Shown piece after piece: positions 1 to 8,262 of a stretch of DNA of 64,000 nucleotides (positions within the stretch are counted from its first letter, which is position 1; every line of letters begins with the position of its first letter). The notes under the pieces are model-generated. The model made no database searches. It was not told where the DNA came from and was given only the letters and a program-made list of their open reading frames with translations. Location: contig OY761542.1 in NCBI GenBank assembly GCA_963664635.1, positions 4,960,001-5,024,000 of the forward strand, written 5' to 3'. Made by a program: the position numbers and the translations under genes. This stretch comes from VXNE01 sp963664635. Its GTDB lineage: Bacteria > Pseudomonadota > Gammaproteobacteria > Pseudomonadales > Azotimanducaceae.

Positions 1-2
1 AT

Positions 3-668
3 CCGCCGAACGGACGGCTGCCCGAGATCTCCGCGGCCGGCAAGGCCCGCCGCGCCACGCTGCTGCCCTACTACAAGCCCAAGTACCCCGGCGAGGCGTG
101 GTGGCTGGCGGACGGCAGTGCCCCCTATGACAACCCGGAGGCCCAGTCAGTGGGCGACCGCTGCCTCTACATGGCGCTCACCGTTCCGTCGCAGCCCGTG
201 GTGTACAACAACACCAAGATGATCGTGCAGTCGAACGACCGGGTCCTGATCCTGACGGAGTGGATGCACTGGCCGCGCATCGTCCGGCTGGACTCCGAGC
301 ACCTGCCCGAGGACATGCGTTCCTTCGGCGGCGACGCCATCGGCTGGTGGGAAGGCGACACCCTCGTCGTCGAGACCACGAACTTCATCGACTACAACGC
401 CCCGCACCCGCCGCGGGAAGGGCTCAAGGTCGTCGAGCGCTTCAGCCCCATCGACGGGGACAGTCTCCGCTACCACTTCACCGTCCACGATCCGGACTAC
501 GCGGCGTCCTACTCCGGCGAGTTCCCGTGGCGCAAGAGCGACCATCCCAACTACGAGTACGCATGCCACGAAGGCAACTACTCGCTGGCCAACACGCTGC
601 GCGGCGCCCGGACGCTGGAGCGCAAGTGGATGGCGCAGCACGGAACGCCGGAAGGCGGCGACGAATAA
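3..668 (+). CDS. Secreted-type hypothetical protein, 5' partial
   Basis: The reading frame is open from the window edge (first complete codon at base 3) to the TAA at 666-668, so the true start lies upstream. The visible part carries WWEGDTLVVET followed about 25 residues later by a VVERFSP block. The next gene has the same pattern (WEGDTLVIEV, VVERFTP), so the two are distant paralogues. Proteins of this kind commonly sit beside DUF6152 proteins and PQQ-dependent dehydrogenases, as here. No catalytic motif or function is known to me. An internal GTG at 150 could act as a start, but the homologous sequence runs upstream of it. Confidence 0.75.
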   Translation, partial: PPNGRLPEISAAGKARRATLLPYYKPKYPGEAWWLADGSAPYDNPEAQSVGDRCLYMALTVPSQPVVYNNTKMIVQSNDRVLILTEWMHWPRIVRLDSEHLPEDMRSFGGDAIGWWEGDTLVVETTNFIDYNAPHPPREGLKVVERFSPIDGDSLRYHFTVHDPDYAASYSGEFPWRKSDHPNYEYACHEGNYSLANTLRGARTLERKWMAQHGTPEGGDE

Positions 669-678
669 GGGCGGTCAC

Positions 679-1521
679 GTGACACAACGCATCTCGACAC
701 TCTTCCTCCTGGTCTGTCTCGGCTGCGCGCCGGTCGAGGAACCAGGCGAATGGCAGGCGCCGCGGGGGCCGGGCGGCGTGCATCCGGACCTCAACGGCGT
801 GTGGCAGGCCCTGAACGAAGCCAACTGGGACATCGAGCGCCACATGGCGCGCGCCTCCGTCCAGTTGCGGGAAGGTCCGATGGGGCCCGTGCCGAGCGTC
901 CCCACCCTGTACATGGGCGCCACCGCGGCCGTGCCGCCGAGCCTCGGGGTCGTGGTGGGCGGCAAGCTCCCCTACAAGCCCGAGGCGCTCGCCAAACGCG
1001 ACGCCAACCGCGCCGACTGGAGCGCACTCGACCCGGAAGTGAAGTGCTTCCTGCCGGGCATTCCGCGCGCCAACTACCTGCCGCAGCCGTTCCAGATCTT
1101 CCAGTCCCCGAACCAGATCGAGTTCGTCTACCAGTTCGCGAGCGCCAACCGGAACGTGCTCATGGAGGACCCGGGGCCGGCGCCCGCGCCGTCGTGGATG
1201 GGCCAATCGGTGGCCCGTTGGGAAGGCGATACCCTCGTCATCGAGGTGACGGACCAGAACGACCAGACCTGGTTCGACCGCGCCGGCAACCACCACGGCG
1301 AGGCGATGACGGTGGTCGAGCGCTTCACGCCGATGGGCCCGAACCACCTGGCCTACGAGGCGACGATCGACGACCCGGAGACGTTCACGGAACCGTGGAC
1401 GATCCGCATGCCCCTGTACCGGCGCATGGAGCCCGACGCGATGCTGCTCGACTTCAAGTGCGTCGCGTTCGTCGAAGAACTGATGTATGGAGAGTTGCGG
1501 CGTCACCCGCTGCCCCGCTGA
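679..1521 (+). CDS. Hypothetical secreted protein or lipoprotein, paralogue of the preceding gene
   Basis: 280 residues from a GTG start 10 bp after the upstream stop. The N-terminus is a short hydrophobic segment with two cysteines (VCLGC, Cys13 and Cys16), which resembles a weak lipobox; I infer export and possibly lipidation. The core shares the WEGDTL...VVERF...DDPE pattern with the partial gene upstream. The opening 'DLNGVWQALNEANWD' is typical of this uncharacterised family. The gene is probably co-transcribed with its neighbours and the DUF6152 gene downstream. Function unknown; a role in catabolism of an exotic substrate alongside the quinoproteins is only suggested by context. Confidence 0.75.
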   Translation: MTQRISTLFLLVCLGCAPVEEPGEWQAPRGPGGVHPDLNGVWQALNEANWDIERHMARASVQLREGPMGPVPSVPTLYMGATAAVPPSLGVVVGGKLPYKPEALAKRDANRADWSALDPEVKCFLPGIPRANYLPQPFQIFQSPNQIEFVYQFASANRNVLMEDPGPAPAPSWMGQSVARWEGDTLVIEVTDQNDQTWFDRAGNHHGEAMTVVERFTPMGPNHLAYEATIDDPETFTEPWTIRMPLYRRMEPDAMLLDFKCVAFVEELMYGELRRHPLPR

Positions 1522-1543
1522 CGGATTGGGGAGGGACGAGAAC

Positions 1544-1969
1544 ATGAAACCGACGGGCATCCTGTCCATCGCCATCCTGGCGCTGTGCGCTCCCGCGGCG
1601 ACGGCCCACCACGCGTTCGGGGCAGAGTTCGATCCGAACCTCCCCGTGCAGTTGCGTGGACCCCTGAAGCGCATCGAATGGGTGAATCCGCACGCCTGGT
1701 TCCACGTCGAGCACGCGAACGAAGACGGCAGCACCACCGTGTGGATGGTGGAAGCAGGCACGCCGAACACGCTCTTCCGGCGCGGCATCACCCGCAACAC
1801 GGTGCCCCTCGGCACCGAGGTGATCATCGACGGCTTCCAGGCCAAGGACGAGTCGCTGCGCGCCAACGGACGCCGCATGACGATGACCAACGGCGAGACG
1901 CTGTTCATGGGCTCGAGCGGCACCGGCGCGCCCCGGGACGGGGCGGACCCGACGGAGCCGTCGATCTGA
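1544..1969 (+). CDS. DUF6152 family periplasmic protein
   Basis: 141 residues from ATG 1544. The same frame is open upstream, but 1544 places a clean signal peptide first (MKPTGILSIAILALCAP...ATA) with cleavage before HHAFGAEFD. The mature part contains IEWVNPHAWFHVE and RGITRNTVPLGTEV, which is the DUF6152 pattern. No enzymatic function is established for the family, which often accompanies PQQ-dependent dehydrogenases and the large hypothetical proteins found just upstream. The C-terminal tail is low in complexity. It probably forms one transcription unit with the two upstream genes (22 bp gap). Confidence 0.8.
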   Translation: MKPTGILSIAILALCAPAATAHHAFGAEFDPNLPVQLRGPLKRIEWVNPHAWFHVEHANEDGSTTVWMVEAGTPNTLFRRGITRNTVPLGTEVIIDGFQAKDESLRANGRRMTMTNGETLFMGSSGTGAPRDGADPTEPSI

Positions 1970-2114
1970 CGCCCACGCCCCCGTGCGCCGGGCGACCGCC
2001 AGGCGTAGGGGCTTGTCCGCGCGGGGCGGAGCCACCCCTCCATCTGTTGGATCTCGCGCTTCATCGACTCCTGTAGAGTGCTCCCCTTCCATGGGTTGTG
2101 ACCAAGGGGAGTGC

Positions 2115-2522
2115 ATGTTCAAACGGCTCGATCACGTGTCCATCGGGGTGCTCGACATGGAGAAGGCACGTCGACTGTTCTGCGAGGTCCTGGGCGGCGA
2201 GCCCATACCCGACGCGGGCAAGGCGGGGGACTTCGACTGGATGTCGTTCATGCTCGGCGGGAAGAAAACGGAACTCGTAACGCCCCGCACGCCCGGCGAG
2301 GGCGGCGTCGGCAAGTACCTCGCGAAGTACGGAGAAGGCTTTCACCACATCTGCTGCACGGTGGAGGACATCTCGGCAGCCCGCGAGTACGTCGAGTCCC
2401 AGGGCCTCCGAATCCTCGGGGGAGACCCCCGCTACTTCTACCTGCATCCCCAGGACACCTTCGGCGCCCTGATCCAGGTGGTCGAGGAAACGACCGAGAC
2501 GCTCGAGATGGCCGGGCCTTGA
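2115..2522 (+). CDS. VOC family protein (glyoxalase/methylmalonyl-CoA epimerase-like)
   Basis: 135 residues from ATG 2115, preceded by an AAGGGGAGTG stretch that can serve as ribosome binding site. MFKRLDHVSIGVLDMEKARR opens a single vicinal-oxygen-chelate domain. Metal-ligand candidates are His in LDHVSIG, Glu in KKTELV, His in GFHHICC and Glu in QVVEET, matching the usual H/E/H/E pattern of methylmalonyl-CoA epimerases and glyoxalases. The substrate cannot be assigned. The gene stands alone between the DUF6152 cluster and an amidohydrolase remnant. Confidence 0.8.
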   Translation: MFKRLDHVSIGVLDMEKARRLFCEVLGGEPIPDAGKAGDFDWMSFMLGGKKTELVTPRTPGEGGVGKYLAKYGEGFHHICCTVEDISAAREYVESQGLRILGGDPRYFYLHPQDTFGALIQVVEETTETLEMAGP

Positions 2523-2523
2523 C

Positions 2524-2652
2524 GGCGCGGGCGTTGCCGGCAAGGCGGCCGATCTCGTGCTCCTGTCCCGGGATCCGAGCGTGGACATCCGGAATTCGCG
2601 TAGCATCGAGCGCGTGATGCAGGCCGGCCGCTGGCTGGACGCCCCGGACTGA
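2524..2652 (+). pseudogene. C-terminal remnant of an amidohydrolase
   Basis: Directly after the VOC stop codon, a different frame reads GKAADLVLLSRDPSVDIRN, then a segment ending QAGRW and a TGA at 2650-2652. That is the standard C-terminal end of imidazolonepropionase-like amidohydrolases (GKxADLVVLDxDP...I.xVxxxGR). The metal-binding barrel is absent, so only about 43 codons of a once larger gene survive. It has no plausible start and overlaps nothing. I read it as debris of a deletion that brought the VOC gene next to the old 3' end. Confidence 0.65.
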
Positions 2653-2676
2653 GACTCGGCCGAGGAGGGACAACCC

Positions 2677-4656
2677 GTGTTCAAGACGTACCGGTTCCCG
2701 TTGCCCCTCGCGTGCGCGCTGCTGCTGCCCGCATGCGAACCCCATCCCCCCGGATACGGCGACTGGCCCCACCACCAGGGCGACCTGGCGGCCTCCAAGT
2801 ACGCGCCCCTGGACCAGATCACGCCGCAGAACTTCGAGCAGCTCGAAATCGCCTGGCGATGGGAGTCCGCGGACCGCCGCCTCGGCGACGTTTACGACAC
2901 GGGCACGTACGTGGCGACGCCGCTGAAGGTCGGCGGCCGGCTCTACACGGCGACGTCCCACGGCCAGGTCGTGGCCCTCGACCCGGGCACCGGCGAGCAG
3001 CTCTGGCTGCACGATCCGCGCAGCTGGGCCGAAGAGATGCCGACCCAGCTGCCACGCCATACCCGGGGCGTCGAGTACTGGACCGACGGGGAGGTCGAAC
3101 GCATCTTCGTCGCGACCCTCGGCAAGCAGCTCGTATCCATCGATGCGGCGACCGGAATTCCGGACCCGGCCTTCGGGGACAACGGCGTCGTGGACCTGAA
3201 GAACGACCTCGGCGGCGACGGGGACTGGGTCACGGCGCACATCGCCCACCGCGCGCCGCCCATCGTCGTGCGCGACACCATCGTGGTGGGCTCGGGCGTC
3301 CACGACTACGTCTCCGAGATGCGCAACCCGCCGGGTCACGTGCGCGCCTACGATGTGCGCACCGGGGCCTTCAAGTGGCGCTTCGAGACGATTCCCCCGA
3401 AGGGCGCGCCGTTCGCGGACACCTGGCCGGCAGAGACCATCGAGCAGCAGGGCAACACCAACGTCTGGACCTACATGGCCGCGGACGAGGAACTCGGCTA
3501 CGTCTACCTCCCCACCTCCACCCCGACCAACGATTACTACGGCGGCGAGCGGCATGGCGACAACCTGTTCGCGGACAGTCTCGTCGTCCTGGACGTGGAG
3601 ACCGGCGAACGGGTCTGGCACTTCCAGACGGTGCACCACGGCATCTGGGACTACGACATCGCCTCGGCGCCGAACCTCATCGACGTCGAGATCGACGGCC
3701 AGCCCAGGAAAGTGGTCGCACAGATGTCCAAGACGGCGTTCGCATACGTCTTCGACCGCGTCACCGGGGAGCCGATCTGGCCGATCGAGGAGCGTCCCGT
3801 GGAGCAGAGCACGGTGCCCGGCGAGAAGACCGCGCCGACGCAGCCCTTCCCCACGAAGCCGGCGCCCTTCGACCGCCAGGGCATCAGCGCAGACGACCTC
3901 ATCGACTTCACCCCGGAGCTCCGGGCCGAGGCGCTCGAGATCGCGGCCCAGTTTCGGCTCGGTCCGATCTTCACGCCGCTCATCGTCGAGGGCGACGACG
4001 GCAAGCTCGCGACTTTCGTGGTCCCCGGCGCGGGCGGCGGCGCCTCCTACCCCGGCGCCGCCTGGGACCCCGAAACGGGCCTGCTCTACGTGGAGTCGAA
4101 GACGCGGCCCACGACGATGGCGCTGGTCCCGCCCGAGACCGGACAGTCCATCACGTTCGGCCTGCCCGAGTCCGGCAAGTCGGATTTCGCCTACGAGATC
4201 AAGTACCACACGACCGACGGGCCGCGGGGACTGCCGCTGCTGAAGCCCCCCTGGCGCCGGCTGACCGCGATCGACATGCAGACCGGCGAACACGTCTTCC
4301 AGGTTCCGCAGGGCGAGGGCCCGACGGACCATCCGGCGCTTGCGGGCCTGGATCTCGGCCCCCTCGGTACGGCGTACCGGGGCGTTTCCGCGGGCGGCAT
4401 CGTCGTCACGAAGAGCATGCTCCTGGGATTCGTGGCCAAGGACCGGCCGTACGGAGCGGAGAGCTTCCCGGCAGGCGCATACCTGCGCGCCCAGGACAAG
4501 GCGACGGGCGCCGTCCTCGCGCAGATCGAGGTGGACCGCACCCTCCAGGGCTCGCCCATGACGTACATGCACGGCGGACGGCAGTACATCGCCATCGCCG
4601 GCGGCGGTCGCGGCGAGCCCCAGGAACTGCTCGCCTTCGCCCTGCCCGCGCAGTGA
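2677..4656 (+). CDS. PQQ-dependent dehydrogenase (quinoprotein, lipoprotein)
   Basis: 659 residues from GTG 2677 with GAGGAGGG upstream. The signal sequence ends in a lipobox (LLLPAC, Cys23), so the protein is probably anchored in an outer or inner membrane leaflet facing the periplasm. The mature part is an eight-bladed PQQ propeller of the membrane glucose/quinate dehydrogenase type. It begins GDWPHHQGDLAASKYAPLDQI and contains repeated W-motifs such as ALDPGTGEQLW and AYDVRTGAFKW. No cytochrome motif is present, so electrons probably pass to quinone or a separate cytochrome. It sits 7 bp before a second PQQ enzyme. Substrate unknown, presumably an alcohol or sugar-like compound. Confidence 0.88.
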   Translation: MFKTYRFPLPLACALLLPACEPHPPGYGDWPHHQGDLAASKYAPLDQITPQNFEQLEIAWRWESADRRLGDVYDTGTYVATPLKVGGRLYTATSHGQVVALDPGTGEQLWLHDPRSWAEEMPTQLPRHTRGVEYWTDGEVERIFVATLGKQLVSIDAATGIPDPAFGDNGVVDLKNDLGGDGDWVTAHIAHRAPPIVVRDTIVVGSGVHDYVSEMRNPPGHVRAYDVRTGAFKWRFETIPPKGAPFADTWPAETIEQQGNTNVWTYMAADEELGYVYLPTSTPTNDYYGGERHGDNLFADSLVVLDVETGERVWHFQTVHHGIWDYDIASAPNLIDVEIDGQPRKVVAQMSKTAFAYVFDRVTGEPIWPIEERPVEQSTVPGEKTAPTQPFPTKPAPFDRQGISADDLIDFTPELRAEALEIAAQFRLGPIFTPLIVEGDDGKLATFVVPGAGGGASYPGAAWDPETGLLYVESKTRPTTMALVPPETGQSITFGLPESGKSDFAYEIKYHTTDGPRGLPLLKPPWRRLTAIDMQTGEHVFQVPQGEGPTDHPALAGLDLGPLGTAYRGVSAGGIVVTKSMLLGFVAKDRPYGAESFPAGAYLRAQDKATGAVLAQIEVDRTLQGSPMTYMHGGRQYIAIAGGGRGEPQELLAFALPAQ

Positions 4657-4663
4657 CGGTCCC

Positions 4664-6643
4664 TTGCCCGGAGCGCGCGCCCTGCCTCTCGCCTGCGCCG
4701 CCTGGCTCCTGGCCGGGTGCGGCGAGCGGCTGCCCGACACGGACGCCGCGGTCTACCTGGGCGATGCCGGACGAACGCACTACTCGCCACTGGCGCAGAT
4801 CGACCGCCACAACGTCGCAGCGCTCGAGCCGGCCTGGGTGTACGACACGGACGAGTTCGGCGACGGCGTGTCCACCATGTACACGAGCCCACTGGTGGTC
4901 GACGGCGTCCTCTACGGTCTGTCGCCGCGGCTCAACGCATTCGCCCTCGACGCCGCGACGGGCGCGGAGCTGTGGCGCTTCGACGTGGACGCAACCGGCG
5001 GCATCCAGCGCGGGCTGACCTGGTGGCGGGGCAAGGCAGGTCCTCGTCTGTACTACGGCGCGGGGCCGTTCCTGGTGGCGCTCGATGCGTCGAGCGGAGC
5101 ACCCGCAACCGGTTTCGGATCGCGGGGACGACTCGATCTGCGCACGTTCGCGGGCGGAATCGAGGTCAGCGCGCCCACGCCCGCAGTCACTTTCGAGAAC
5201 TTCCTGCTGGTCGGCCTCGACCCGGAACGCGCGGCGGGGGGATCGGTGCTGGCGATTGACGTCGTGACCGGGAATCTCGCCTGGCGGTTCCCCACCCGCG
5301 CGTCCGCCGGAGTCGGCATGGCCCTCGACCGCGAGCGCGCGCTGCTGTTCGTCCCCACCGGACCGCCGATCCCCGAGCACCTGGGGCGGGACCGTCCCGG
5401 CGGCCTGTCGGACGCGCTGGTCGCCCTCGACGCCCGAACCGGGAAACCGCGTTGGCAGCGCCAACTGATACGGGACGGTCTGCGGGGCCGGGAGCTCACC
5501 GCGCCGCCGACGCTCGTCGAGGTACTCCGGGCGGGCGCGATGGTCGACGGGGTAGCCTTGCCGAGCCGCTCGGGGTCGCTGTTTCTCTTCGACCGGGACA
5601 CCGGCGGGGACCTGTACGAAACCCGAGACATCGCCGCGCCGGCGAGCACGATCCCGGGCGAGCAAGCCACGCCGCTGCACACGGTCTCGACCGTCACGCT
5701 GACGCGGCCGGCGTTTGCGGTCACCACGCGCGACGAGCACGCCACCATGGGCGTGGAGTCCGACAGCGCCGGTCTCGTGCGGGAACCGTTCGCGCCGCCT
5801 TCGGTCGCGGGCACCCTGCTCTTTCCCGGTGTCGACGGCGGCGTCGGCTGGGGCGGCGCCGCATACGATCCCGCGCGGCGCAAGCTGATCGTCAATACCC
5901 GGGAGACGGCGTCGGTCCTCCGGCTGCTCGAGATTCCAGAGGGCTTCAGCGCGCAGGACGCCTATCTCGCGCACTGCGCGCGCTGCCACGGAGTCGACCG
6001 CAAGGGCCTCTACCCCGACCGGCAGGACCGCTACGGCGCCGGCGGTCCGAGCCTCGCCGGCATCGGCGAGCGGTTCACGAAGCGGGAGATCGAGGCCACC
6101 ATCGTCAGGGGGCGCGGCGCCATGCAGCCGCTGCCGGAAGTCGGCGCACTGCATCGCATGGCGATCGTCGAGTATCTCGTCTCGGAGCCCGACTATCGCA
6201 CCTACGACGAGCGCGCGACGGAAGCGACGTACGTCGCGGTCGAGCCCGTCTCGCTCCGGGACGCCGACGGGCTCCCGGGGAGTGCGCCTCCCTGGGGTTC
6301 CCTGGTCGCCCTCGACCTGGATACCGGCAGCCTCGACTGGCAGGCGCCCCTCGGCAGCTATCCCGGGCATCCCGCGCCGGGATTCGGCGCGGAGAACGCC
6401 GGCGGGCCGCTGCTCACGGCGTCGGGGTTGGTGTTCGTCGGGGCGACGCCGGACGCCAGTCTGAGCGCATACGACGCAGGGGACGGAACGCTGCTGTGGC
6501 AGGCCCGTCTCGACGCGGCCGGCCATGCAACGCCCGTGACCTACAGCACGGCAGGCAGGCAATACATCGTCATCGCGGCCGGCGGGGGACTCCTGGGACC
6601 GCCCTCCGGATCGACCTACGCCGCGTTCAGCCTGCCTGACTGA
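4664..6643 (+). CDS. PQQ-dependent dehydrogenase with a cytochrome c domain (quinohaemoprotein)
   Basis: 659 residues; the likely start is TTG 4664, 7 bp after the previous stop. This gives a good lipoprotein signal (ACAAWLLAGC). A PQQ propeller carries YLGDAGRTHYSPLAQIDRHN and blade motifs such as ALDAATGAELW. It is interrupted near residue 437 by a haem c site, CARCH, followed by GGPSLAGIGERF and a Met in RGAMQPLP as likely axial ligand. The propeller then resumes (ALDLDTGSLDWQ). An internal haem domain lets the enzyme pass electrons directly to a respiratory carrier. It forms an apparent two-gene operon with the upstream quinoprotein, suggesting paired oxidation of related substrates. Confidence 0.88.
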   Translation: MPGARALPLACAAWLLAGCGERLPDTDAAVYLGDAGRTHYSPLAQIDRHNVAALEPAWVYDTDEFGDGVSTMYTSPLVVDGVLYGLSPRLNAFALDAATGAELWRFDVDATGGIQRGLTWWRGKAGPRLYYGAGPFLVALDASSGAPATGFGSRGRLDLRTFAGGIEVSAPTPAVTFENFLLVGLDPERAAGGSVLAIDVVTGNLAWRFPTRASAGVGMALDRERALLFVPTGPPIPEHLGRDRPGGLSDALVALDARTGKPRWQRQLIRDGLRGRELTAPPTLVEVLRAGAMVDGVALPSRSGSLFLFDRDTGGDLYETRDIAAPASTIPGEQATPLHTVSTVTLTRPAFAVTTRDEHATMGVESDSAGLVREPFAPPSVAGTLLFPGVDGGVGWGGAAYDPARRKLIVNTRETASVLRLLEIPEGFSAQDAYLAHCARCHGVDRKGLYPDRQDRYGAGGPSLAGIGERFTKREIEATIVRGRGAMQPLPEVGALHRMAIVEYLVSEPDYRTYDERATEATYVAVEPVSLRDADGLPGSAPPWGSLVALDLDTGSLDWQAPLGSYPGHPAPGFGAENAGGPLLTASGLVFVGATPDASLSAYDAGDGTLLWQARLDAAGHATPVTYSTAGRQYIVIAAGGGLLGPPSGSTYAAFSLPD

Positions 6644-6667
6644 AGCGTCATCGGGCCGCTCGACGGG

Positions 6668-8062
6668 TCACCCTGCGCGCCTCACGTAAGCAAGCGTCTC
6701 GTCGAGCGCCTGCGCGAACTTCGTGAAGAGTTCGTCCACCTGCCCATCGGAGATGATGAGCGGTGGGCAGAACGCGATGGTGTCGCCCAGGCTGCGGACG
6801 ATCAGGCCGTGTTCGAGCGCCCGCTCCATGCAATGGGCGCCGACCTGGAGCGCCGCGTCGAAACCGCGCTTCGTTTCCTTGTCGGCCACCAGCTCCACGC
6901 CACCGATCAACCCCTTGCCGCGGACATTGCCCACCAGCGGGTGGTCGGTGAACGACTCCAGGCGGGCCTGGAACGCCTCTCCGACCCGGGCCGCATGGGC
7001 GAAGAGGTCCCGTTCCTCCATCAGTTCCAGCGTGCGCAGGGCCACCGCGGCACACACCGGATGTCCGGAGTAGGTGAAGCCGTGCGCGAAGTTGCCGACT
7101 TCCGCGCTCGCCGCCACGAATGCCTCGTGCATCCACTCGGGGACGATCACGGCGGAGATCGGCAGATACGCGGAGGACAACGCCTTCGCCACGCTCATGG
7201 TCGTGGGCGCGATGCCCATGGTCTGCGCGCCGAACGGGTTGCCGGTACGCCCGAAACCGCACACCACCTCGTCGTCGATGAAATGCACGCCGTACTTCGA
7301 CAGCACTGCCTGGATCTTCCGGTAGTACCCGTCGGGCGGCACGATGACGCCGCCGGCCGCGAGCACGGGCTCCGCGATGAACGCGGCCACGGTTTCCGGT
7401 CCCTCGGAGACGATCAGCGCTTCGAGCTCGTTCGCGAGCCGCGTCGTGAACTGCTCCTCCGTCTCGCCCGCGCGGGCCTGGCGGTAGTAGTGCGGGTTGG
7501 AGGTGTGCAGGACGTTCGGGATCGGCAGGTCGAAGTGCTGGTGGAACGGCGGCAGGCCGGTCAGGCTGCCGCTCGCAACGGTGACGCCGTGGTAGCCCCC
7601 GAGGCGCGATACGATCTTCTTCTTCTCGGGCTTGCCGATCAGGTTGTGGTAGTACCACATCAGCTTGACCTGGGTGTCGTTGGCGTCCGACCCCGACAGG
7701 CCGAAGAACACGCGGCCGGCGTCGAAGGGCATCATCGACTTCAGTCTCTCCGCCAGGAGTACGCTCGGCTCGTTGGTCTTGCCCGCAAAGAGCTGCGAGT
7801 AGGCCAGCTTGCGTGTCTGCTCCTCCGCAACGCGCGCGAGTTCCCCCTCGGCGTAGCCCAACGCAGTGCACCAGAGACCCGCCATGCCCTCCAGGTACTG
7901 CTTGCCGCGGTTGTCCCACAGGTAGACGCCCTCGCCACGCTCGTGGACCGACGGACCGCGGGCCTGGTGGTCCGCCAGGTTCGTCGTCGGATGCAGCAGG
8001 TGACGGAGGTCCTTCGCCTCGATCGATTCGGGCGGGAACTCGTTGTGCAGCGGATCGGCCAT
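6668..8062 (-). CDS. Class III PLP-dependent aminotransferase
   Basis: 464 residues. ATG 8062 (MADPLHNEF) is chosen because the N-terminal LRHLLHPTTNLADH...GVYLWDNRGKQYLEG block of omega-transaminases follows at normal spacing; the frame is open further upstream without family similarity. The PLP site is visible: YHG, the aspartate of FIDDEVVCGFGRTG and the Schiff-base lysine in SVAKALSSAY. Members convert omega-amino acids or amines with pyruvate or 2-oxoglutarate as acceptor. With alanine dehydrogenase upstream on the same strand, a pyruvate/alanine couple is plausible but inferred. It is convergent with the PQQ operon. Confidence 0.88.
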   Translation of the reverse strand: MADPLHNEFPPESIEAKDLRHLLHPTTNLADHQARGPSVHERGEGVYLWDNRGKQYLEGMAGLWCTALGYAEGELARVAEEQTRKLAYSQLFAGKTNEPSVLLAERLKSMMPFDAGRVFFGLSGSDANDTQVKLMWYYHNLIGKPEKKKIVSRLGGYHGVTVASGSLTGLPPFHQHFDLPIPNVLHTSNPHYYRQARAGETEEQFTTRLANELEALIVSEGPETVAAFIAEPVLAAGGVIVPPDGYYRKIQAVLSKYGVHFIDDEVVCGFGRTGNPFGAQTMGIAPTTMSVAKALSSAYLPISAVIVPEWMHEAFVAASAEVGNFAHGFTYSGHPVCAAVALRTLELMEERDLFAHAARVGEAFQARLESFTDHPLVGNVRGKGLIGGVELVADKETKRGFDAALQVGAHCMERALEHGLIVRSLGDTIAFCPPLIISDGQVDELFTKFAQALDETLAYVRRAG

Positions 8063-8188
8063 CGCGATGACTCCAGTCTGTGCGCGCCGGGAGGGCGACT
8101 CGAAGAGAAGGGCGGCGGATTTTACAGGCATCCACTTGCGCTTGGGTCGCCCGGGCGAACGCCGGCCGCGAACCGCGCCGAGATTGCG

Positions 8189-8213
8189 GAGCCGGGGCAT
8201 TGCGCCCCGGCTC
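8189..8213 (-). terminator. Hairpin downstream of alanine dehydrogenase
   Basis: Perfect 10-bp stem GAGCCGGGGC / GCCCCGGCTC with a 5-nt loop, 50 bp past the alanine dehydrogenase stop and before the aminotransferase start. No clear U-tract follows, so termination strength is uncertain. Confidence 0.5.
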
Positions 8214-8262
8214 TCGTGCTTCCTTGCCGGCGGCCCATCGGACCACCTCTCCTCGAGAACGC

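Noticed and set aside
2248..4740. Very long open frame antisense to the first PQQ dehydrogenase
   Set aside because: Arg/Gly/Val-rich composition without motifs; the sense strand has clear quinoprotein motifs. Long shadow frames are expected at this GC content.
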